Shown: positions 8,188-14,777 of the stretch, in pieces
How positions within the stretch are numbered: the first letter of the stretch is position 1
Layout: each line of letters begins with the position of its first letter
Source: Phialocephala subalpina
Taxonomy: Eukaryota > Ascomycota > Leotiomycetes > Helotiales > Mollisiaceae
Direction of reading: 5' to 3'
Assembly (NCBI GenBank): GCA_900073065.1
Contig: FJOG01000071.1
Location: 166,637 to 181,413, forward strand
Length of the DNA: 14,777 nt
Notes under the pieces: model-generated
What the model was told of the DNA's origin: nothing
Database searches by the model: none
The model's input: the letters and a program-made list of their open reading frames with translations, nothing else
Translations under genes and position numbers: made by a program

Positions 8188-9681
8188 GGAGCTTTATATT
8201 GGCGGCGAGCAAAAAAACTCGAACCTTCGTTGTCTAAAGCGAGCAGGTTGGAGGCTCCTTATGATTACGAGCGGTACTGGTCGTGGGTACGTTTGAAGAA
8301 ATTATTGGCGAGACGGAGAAAATGGGAAAGGTTTCTTAAAGGTGTAGGATTCAAATAGCATTTTAGGGAATAATCAAAAGCATTTCTTGCTCCGACATAG
8401 CTGCCCCATACTTGTTTGTGAAATTTGTGACATTCATGACATTGAAAGATTGCGACTAGCTTTTTGAAATGTTCCAGCCAGTTCTGATCTTTCTACTCGA
8501 TCGTGTCCGGCCTTTTGTTGTTGTGAGAGAGACATCGACATCGCTTCCTGGGAAGTGAATGGCTTATGGAGAGAATTGGGATTCAAAAACAATTTGCTTA
8601 GAGGAAGGACATTGATAAATTGTGAAAGGCACCAAAGGGGAAACGGCACGCATCTCAATGTATGTCTTCTCCTCACACTTAGAATATATCCTCAATCAAA
8701 TCCTTCCCATCCGAAGCCACGCGAGTCCGGGAGACGAGAGCCCGAAACTTCAGCACACCCACATCCCCTAACCTCCCAGCACCTCAAAGCCTGAACCCAC
8801 CGAGCCTCCAGCGCTCCAGGCCTGAAAGTCCCCACCCGCTAGAAGGAATCCTGGAAAAAGAAATTCTCAAAAAATCGCGACACCAAATTTCTTCAAGATT
8901 TTTGGAGTGAGGACTTCGTCGATGGCAATTTGCACCTTGAAGATGCGATGTGCAACAGAGTGGTGAATTTGAGCTGTTTATGGTATGGTGTGGGCTGGGT
9001 ATCATGTGTTATTATGTAACGAATGAGGGTGTGGTGTGGGGGTTGAGGTTCTGCAGGAGGGGCCGGGGATGGACGACGAAGGTTTAGGCTGATGGGGAAT
9101 GGCAACGAACAAGGTGGAGGGACGGTAGGTAACTGAGGGTATACGATGAAGATGGGAGAAGAGGCGCTGGTCCTGATAGCTGCTGGAACTGGGATACACG
9201 AACAACTCGCACGAACAACGTCAAATACTTCGAAAGGTCTGAATGGGATAACTTGAAGGACAGAGACCGAACCAGAAACTGGGCAACGGAGGGGAAGCAA
9301 TCTGGAAGGAAGGCGAGTGGTCAACTCTGCACGTCTGCTGCGAGGAGGCCAGGCCCGTCAGAGCTCGAGTTGTGCGACGAGGCTGCTTGGAATTTTTGCT
9401 GCCTCCAACTCGACAAAAGATGGCATATGAGGGGCGAAGTGGGACATGGGGTAATGGTGTGCGAGCAATATGGTGTTTGCAGATGAAGAGAAGCAGTGGA
9501 TGGAATGCGCTGTGGACTTGATGAGGAGATGGAGATGCATCGACACTTGTCGAAGTCTGCGCTAACTTTGACTCCTATGCCATGACAGACGAAGGTCAAG
9601 AGGTGAGTGCAGTACAACAAGAGATGAAGAGTGCGAGACTTGATGTAGGAAGGAGCACTCGATGACTTTCTGTGTTGGAGA
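8188..9681. other. 3' region of the DUF4139 gene, then a purine-rich intergenic stretch
   Basis: The first 200 or so bases are likely 3' untranslated sequence, with a weak AATAAT at 8369-8374. No gene with a known domain is seen from 8400 to 9681. From about 8890 to 9700 the + strand is strongly purine-rich, so the minus strand is pyrimidine-rich. This gives long but low-complexity minus frames rich in Ser and Pro (for example 9324-8893) that I do not regard as genes. A non-coding transcript running leftward is possible. Confidence 0.5.
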
Positions 9682-9723
9682 CTTCGACTCGCGGTCGAAG
9701 AAGCCTAACACCACGCGCACGTG
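9682..9723. promoter_or_regulatory. Palindrome and E-box upstream of the zinc-finger gene
   Basis: CTTCGAC (9682-9688) and GTCGAAG (9694-9700) form a perfect 7-base inverted repeat with a 5-base spacer. An E-box, CACGTG, followed by A lies at 9718-9723, the core bound by bHLH factors such as Cbf1. The pair sits exactly where strand composition switches from purine-rich to pyrimidine-rich, suggesting a promoter, possibly a two-way one. Confidence 0.45.
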
Positions 9724-10542
9724 ACCCACTTCTCTTTTCCCTTGAATTATCTTGCTTGCCTTTGCCTGCATCTTCCTGCGCTCACTTTACTGCAGCTTCG
9801 CATCTCAATTTCCTGCTCGCTTATTTGATAGCGCGCAAAAGGCTCGGTCGTGACGAGAGTGAAGTTCAACTTTCGCGCTAGCGAGTTTATTTGCCTTCTC
9901 TCGATCACAGCTCCGACTTCACTTCTTCAACACGCAATCTCACTCTTGTTCCCACCGCAACGGTCTTCTCTCGCCTTTCCTCGATACTGCGCATCAGTAT
10001 TGAGATTCGATTGACTGTTCAGGAGACCAGCGACGCGTCTTTCGAGTCCGGTTCTGGTTCTTTGAGCTTCACCTTCGAACCTCACCTCACTACATCTCTT
10101 TCTGCGACGCGGTCCTCTCTTTTCCTTCCTCTCAATACCTCCAGTCCCTATTCTGTCGAGCCTCACCTTCAAAGTCGCTGCGACGCGTCTCTTGACCTCA
10201 ACTTCAGGAGCAGAGGTTGAACTTGGTTTGTTTACCCCCGACTGTCTTCGATCTCGCTGCAACTTGCTGACTGATACGCAGGCGGGTTTCTGTTTGGACA
10301 CGCGATTGTTTGACTCTCTCTGGTCACGAAATAGGTAACCTGTCGGTCAAATACAAACTCGACACTGGTCGCGCTCGCTGACACTTGAGCAGTTCGAGTT
10401 CTACCATCTCCCCTCTGTTGCCTCGAGACAACTTCCACGACCAGAAGGTAAGTTTAGGTATTCCATACCGACGAATCGAGCTCACCGTTGCGAAGAGAGC
10501 CTTAATAACGTGTCGTTCCGAGGGAACGCACCGTCCGGCACC
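9724..10542 (+). promoter_or_regulatory. Pyrimidine-rich, ATG-free promoter/leader of the zinc-finger gene
   Basis: This C/T-rich stretch has no ATG on the + strand from 9665 to 10542. It contains two candidate introns. One ends at 10282 with a CTGAC branch and GCAG acceptor (weak donor GTTTGT at 10226). The other starts with a consensus GTAAGT at 10448-10453 and could end at AG 10521-10522. Structured elements are TAGCGCG/CGCGCTA (about 9828-9880), and a 9-base stem with one G-U pair (9981-9989 with 9995-10003). GCGACGCG occurs three times. I cannot place the transcription start, so part of this may be promoter rather than transcript. Confidence 0.5.
10030..10190. repeat. Three GCGACGCG motifs at about 75-base spacing, two containing an MCB box
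   Basis: GCGACGCG starts at 10030, 10104 and 10180 (spacings 74 and 76). The first and third continue as GTCT, so they contain ACGCGT (10033-10038 and 10183-10188), the MluI cell-cycle box recognised by MBF-type factors in yeasts. The middle copy is ACGCGG. A similar phrase, CGAACCTCACCT/CGAGCCTCACCT, recurs at 10076 and 10157, so the block may be a decayed tandem duplication. Confidence 0.45.
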
Positions 10543-12597
10543 ATGCCATTTTACTGCACTCATTGTGAGCGGGCGTTCAACAATTGGCAGGGTTTCAATT
10601 CCCATAACGAGGCGAAGCACAATTGGGAATGCGACTACTGCTACACAACCTTTCCGTTTGAGTCACAAAAGGAGCATCATGAAGCAATGTACCATGCCTT
10701 TCACTGCGAGGAGTGCGACAGAAACTTCGCGACGGAGAAAGATCAAGCGCAGCACGATGCTGCAAAGCACCATTTCGAATGCAAATTCTGCGACCGAGTG
10801 TTCAGGAGCGAGGGGGCCCGAGACCAACACCAAGGTTCCCCAGCACACAACCTGAAGTGTACAAAATGCGAGAAGAGGTTCGCCACCGAAGCTGGTCGCA
10901 ATTCTCACTTCATCGCCGATCACGCTTGCGATCAATGCAGCTTATCCTTCAATACCAAGAAAGATGTCGACCTCCACAGGATCTCCGCTCACCGAGTTCC
11001 TTGCGAGTATTGCGTTAAGACGTTCCCCAGCACCGAGACTCTGCAAGCTCATACAAACACCATGCACTCCCTCAAGTGCCAGAAATGTCCCAGAGTCTTT
11101 AGGTTGCAGGAAAATCTCTCAAAGCACATCGAGGATGAGCACACCTACAAATGCTCAAGATGCGATATAACCTTTGACTCATTAATCGCCAAGTCATCAC
11201 ACTTCTACAGCACGCACTGCTTCAAGTGCGAGAACTGCCAGATGTCCTTCGAGACCTTAGTGGAGAAAAACCGACACTACCAGTCCACCCATGTCACGAC
11301 TTGCAGCAGATGCCATGCAGAATTCACCAGCCAGGAACTTCTCAGAGTGCATTTCGCTCGAGCCCATGTCTTCCCGTGCGAGAAGTGTGGGTTGAAGTGC
11401 GACAGCAGTGCCGAACTTTCTGAGCACTTTGCAGAGACCCATATCTTCAAATGTACAGCATGTCATGAGAAGTTTAGCACGGTCGAAGGCCGCGAGAGGC
11501 ATCACCGCTTTCACCATGAGATCGAGTGTCCAAACTGCAGCGAGAAGCTTGAGACCCCTCTAGCTTTGCTTGAACATCTCAGAACCCATGTACATCGCTG
11601 TGTAGATTGCGACTCGGGATTTGACAGCCAGGCCAAGCTCGAGAAGCACAAGGAAGAATGGCATACCAATGTCAAGAGCAAGTTGAAGTGCTCAGGCTGC
11701 GCCGAGACTTTCGAAAGTCCTGTCCTCTTGCTGGAACATTCAAAGTCAGCTCACCGTATTCAATGTGAGAAGTGCAATGGTACATTCAGCGATGAAGAGA
11801 CTTTGAGCAGTCGCGAGTTGGCACATCACACCACGATCCTCAAATGCCCCATGTGCAACATTGAGGCTGAGAACAACAATGGCTTAACAGACCATGTAGC
11901 TCAGGCTCATCCAAAGGCTGCACTATTGGACAGCCATCTAGTTATCATCAAGTGCGAGGAGTGCGCAGCATTATTCAGAACCAGCGAGGACCTTGCGGAG
12001 CACATCAAGTTACACCGTCTAGCTACATCTGGTCAAGATGTGCCGTCCAAGTACAAATGTATCAACTGCGAGAAGGACTTTGGTTCCCAGATGGATTTGG
12101 CAACTCACATTCTGCACGCACATTTCCTGCGCTGCAAGCAATGCACCGGTTTGCGTTTCGCCAGTCTCCAGGAATTATCGGAGCATACTGCAAAGATGCA
12201 TATGCCAGTCCCTGTACTCTCCTCAAGTACACAGACCGATCCCGTTCCAGATCCTGTCCGCACGGCAGAGTTGGGCTTGGAATCCTACAATACGTCGACG
12301 GACACTTCGTCTGAGGACTCGTTCCATGATGCCCCACTGCCGCAAACATACGCACTGCCACAGACCGAAATTAATGAGCTGGCTACACAGACTACCGAGC
12401 ACCGATGCGATGCATGCGTGGCAATGTTTGATAACGAAGAAGAGCTGGACCAGCACTTGGAGAACTCGCCGTTCCATGGCCCACCGGCTTTACATTGCGA
12501 TGAATGTCAGATTGGGCCTTTCCGAGACCAGCTTGAGCTTCTCAAGCATATCGAATCGAAGCCACACGAGACGAAGTGGGTATTGAGCATCATATAA
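10543..12597 (+). CDS. Multi-C2H2 zinc-finger protein with 23 fingers
   Basis: A 684-residue intronless frame starting at the first ATG after a long ATG-free leader, with A at -3. I count 21 consecutive C2H2 fingers from Cys5 to about His553, then an acidic, Ser/Thr/Pro-rich linker (554-621) and two more fingers (Cys622 to about His646, and Cys652 to His675). Fingers repeat about every 25 residues, and usually only three residues separate the last His of one from the first Cys of the next. There is no TGEKP-type linker. Finger 17 has Arg424 where the first zinc-binding His is expected, and finger 12 has Cys in place of the core Phe. The linker holds two TQT tripeptides (563-565, 615-617). Such arrays bind DNA, RNA or proteins; the short linkers make classical base-by-base DNA reading doubtful. 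No nuclear localisation signal stands out, and I recognise no named orthologue. Confidence 0.93.
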   Translation: MPFYCTHCERAFNNWQGFNSHNEAKHNWECDYCYTTFPFESQKEHHEAMYHAFHCEECDRNFATEKDQAQHDAAKHHFECKFCDRVFRSEGARDQHQGSPAHNLKCTKCEKRFATEAGRNSHFIADHACDQCSLSFNTKKDVDLHRISAHRVPCEYCVKTFPSTETLQAHTNTMHSLKCQKCPRVFRLQENLSKHIEDEHTYKCSRCDITFDSLIAKSSHFYSTHCFKCENCQMSFETLVEKNRHYQSTHVTTCSRCHAEFTSQELLRVHFARAHVFPCEKCGLKCDSSAELSEHFAETHIFKCTACHEKFSTVEGRERHHRFHHEIECPNCSEKLETPLALLEHLRTHVHRCVDCDSGFDSQAKLEKHKEEWHTNVKSKLKCSGCAETFESPVLLLEHSKSAHRIQCEKCNGTFSDEETLSSRELAHHTTILKCPMCNIEAENNNGLTDHVAQAHPKAALLDSHLVIIKCEECAALFRTSEDLAEHIKLHRLATSGQDVPSKYKCINCEKDFGSQMDLATHILHAHFLRCKQCTGLRFASLQELSEHTAKMHMPVPVLSSSTQTDPVPDPVRTAELGLESYNTSTDTSSEDSFHDAPLPQTYALPQTEINELATQTTEHRCDACVAMFDNEEELDQHLENSPFHGPPALHCDECQIGPFRDQLELLKHIESKPHETKWVLSII

Positions 12598-13184
12598 AGG
12601 TATCACGCGCTGGTGATAGAGGGCGATTGCTGAGAGATCCTGTGGTATGAGTATATTGTTGGAAATGCACCCTGACATTTGCAGATGGGCTTTCTATTAG
12701 TTTGATATTTGATGGTTGCGGAAGTTCTTTCGCTTCTGCTTTCAATGTGCTTTTCCGAGATGCTGGTCTGATGCAAGGAAGATTTGCCAAGGGAGATGGA
12801 GACATTTGAGGCTGCTTCATGCTTTGTGTTGCTATATTCAAGATACCCTGCTGCTTATACTGCTACCCATGTACTTCTACCACACTCTACGCTTTCAAAT
12901 CTGTGATTCTGATAACCCCCAAAAGACACTAGACTCCAATCCCCGGTACGCGGTCTGGTACCTTTTTCCTTCCTCTCATATCCTCAAGGATGCAACCTCG
13001 TCCCCCCACTTTCTTTTGTTGTTCATCAAGTCCTCGTGCTACACCGTCTCATTCTCCCGCCCGGCCCCACCTTTCAATTCTTCATCTCTCCGTTTGTCTC
13101 CCATGCCGCCTTCCTTATTAGATAACCTTGTAATAACTCTCGCAAGTTCTATAAGTTGCAATAAAGAAATTATAATTCTAACTT
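12598..13184 (+). other. 3' untranslated region of the zinc-finger gene and transition to AT-rich DNA
   Basis: No coding frame with an ATG and recognisable content is present. C/T-rich patches run from 12850 to 13130. AATAAA at 13160-13165 is a candidate polyadenylation signal, right at the edge where GC content collapses. If it is the true signal, the 3' untranslated region is about 580 bases. Confidence 0.45.
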
Positions 13185-14777
13185 TTTAAATGAAAGTTTA
13201 ATACTCTTGGCTTTAATTTAAAGGGTTATATTTAATATTATATAGAATTTCAATAAAATAATTAAGAAATATATATTTGGCAATAAAAAAAAAAAATTTC
13301 TACCTATTATTATATTGGTAAAAAGAGTATTAAATAAACCCAATGAATAGGGGTATTAAGAAAAATATATTCATAATAATAATTAATATAATTAAAAAGA
13401 TTATTTTTATATATTTCTTATAAAGAAATATAAAAAAATCAAATATTAATATTTAAGAAATAATATTAATAAAAATTAATATTAGAAATATTATAAATTA
13501 ATTTTTTTGATTTAATTTAAATTATTTTTTTAGTATATATTAATTTTATATTTTAAATTAATTTAATAATCGCGAAAATATTAAATTATTATATTATATA
13601 TTAAAACAAATAAAGAAAATTAATTTAATTTATTATAATTAAATTAAATAATTTATAATATATAAATAATTTCAAAATTTTTATTCAAATATATATATTT
13701 ATTTTCTTATAATTAAAATCGTAATTTTTTTATATATATTTTAAAGGTTTAAAACCTTATTATTTTAATTATTTTATTTTATACTAAAAGAAAATATATA
13801 ATAGGAATTTTTATTTATTATTATTATTATTATAAAATATTTAAATATATTTTTATAATAATAATAAAAATTTGAATTTCCGAATTATTAAATTATTATT
13901 AATTATTTGATTTCTATTTTATTATATTATAAATATTATTCTAATTATTTGATTTTAATATTAATATATTAATTATTATATAAATATAATAAAATAAATT
14001 ATAAAATATCTTTTTTTATTATTTATTATAAATTCTTAATTAATCGAATTATAAAATCTAATTATTTATTTTATTCTTTTGAATTAAATTATTAATTATT
14101 TATTATTTCCTTTGTTTATATTATTAAAACCAATTAATTTTATATTCTTTTTTAATATTTATTATTTTTTCGATTGAATTCTTATATAATTTATTAGTAA
14201 ACTTTTATTATTTTATTAATTATTTATTCGAAAATAAATTTTATTAATTTTTGAAATTAATATAAAAATTAATATAAAATATTTTATTTTATTTTTAAGG
14301 CTAATAAATTACAAATTTATATTTTTTAAAATAATATTCAATATATAAAAATAAATATTTAAAATTTCATTTTATTATATATTTATCAATTGAATATTCT
14401 TTTGAATTATAATTATTTTTATAATTTTATTATATTTTTTTTATTTAATCGAATAAATTAATTAATATTTTTATTATTAATTATTATTATATTTTATTAT
14501 TTTCATTATTATTATAAATTTTTAAAATAATTTATAATTTCTTTATAATTTTTTTATAATAAAGAATTATAATTTTTTTTGGTTTTAATTTAATTTATAT
14601 ATATATTTTTTATTATTATTTTTTCGAGCGAATATATTTATATTTATATTATATTTATTTATTATTTCGATATTTTATATTAATAAAATATATATTTTAT
14701 AATATTTTTAAATTTTTTATTTTTATTCGTAAAATTAATATTTTTCCGATTTTAATTTATTATTAATAAAATAATTT
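13185..14777. other. Extremely AT-rich tract (AT-rich isochore), no genes
   Basis: By hand count, 13441-14777 holds about 43 C and 39 G in 1337 bases, about 6% GC. It contains A12 at 13285-13296 and a (TTA)n run near 13815-13832. No open frame of note, tRNA or rRNA is seen. CpG is strongly over-represented among the few remaining C and G, while CpA and TpG are under-represented, the direction expected of RIP. It may be a long-decayed repeat region, an AT-rich centromere-like domain or an isochore; it continues past the window. Confidence 0.75.

Noticed and set aside
8893..9324. 143-residue minus-strand frame
   Set aside because: Ser/Pro-rich low-complexity product of a pyrimidine-rich strand, with no domain. 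Composition explains its length.
9891..10220. A 5' coding exon of the zinc-finger gene
   Set aside because: No ATG anywhere in the region; the Ser/Thr/Leu-rich translation is typical of a C/T-rich leader.
10510..10542. Eleven extra N-terminal residues of the zinc-finger protein from a GTG codon
   Set aside because: Nuclear fungal genes start at ATG. The first ATG is 10543, with A at -3 and a finger beginning immediately after it.
12716..13189. 157-residue frame downstream of the zinc-finger gene
   Set aside because: Starts at TTG and has no recognisable content; it fits 3' untranslated sequence running into AT-rich DNA.
13441..14777. Mitochondrial DNA insertion or contamination
   Set aside because: No mitochondrial genes, tRNAs or GC clusters are visible, and the tract grades directly from the nuclear gene's 3' end.

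Overview
The window looks like nuclear DNA of a filamentous ascomycete (Pezizomycotina). It carries a HET-domain gene, remains of NACHT/STAND (fungal NLR) genes, a eukaryotic DUF4139 protein and a many-fingered C2H2 protein. It also has pyrimidine-rich leaders, short GT-AG intron signatures, and GC-balanced gene blocks beside an extremely AT-rich tract. A Dothideomycete-like fungus would fit, but I cannot fix the class from this sequence.

Layout. (1) 1-1154: a HET-domain open frame on + with all three core HET motifs and a short C-terminus. (2) 1393-2612, minus strand: a graveyard of NLR-type genes. A NACHT start (2612 to about 2385) is broken by a frameshift inside its P-loop. Next to it a SesB-like alpha/beta-hydrolase gene start (2188 to about 1800) carries two in-frame stops and a +1 shift, and runs into a 30-residue-repeat coiled coil ending at 1393. 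(3) 2613-5629: about 3 kb with no convincing gene. It holds a small AT-rich island (about 2820-2980) and a degenerate tandem repeat of about 190 bp (4151-4890). (4) 5764-8187: an intact intronless 807-residue DUF4140/DUF4139 protein. (5) 8188-9680: intergenic, purine-rich on + toward its right end. (6) 9682-10542: promoter and leader of the next gene, with a palindrome, an E-box, MCB-like motifs and 878 bases without an ATG. (7) 10543-12597: a 684-residue protein with 23 C2H2 fingers. (8) 12598-13180: 3' untranslated region. (9) From about 13185 to the end: AT-rich DNA of only about 6% GC in its core, with a marked CpG excess.

How the parts relate. The HET gene and the hydrolase/NACHT pieces belong to the families fungi use for non-self recognition and programmed cell death, so the left end reads as a decaying allorecognition cluster. 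The DUF4139 and zinc-finger genes look like intact genes under selection and show no visible functional link to that cluster. The right-hand AT-rich tract has the dinucleotide pattern expected if CpA-directed C-to-T mutation (RIP) contributed, but its GC is lower than RIP alone readily explains.
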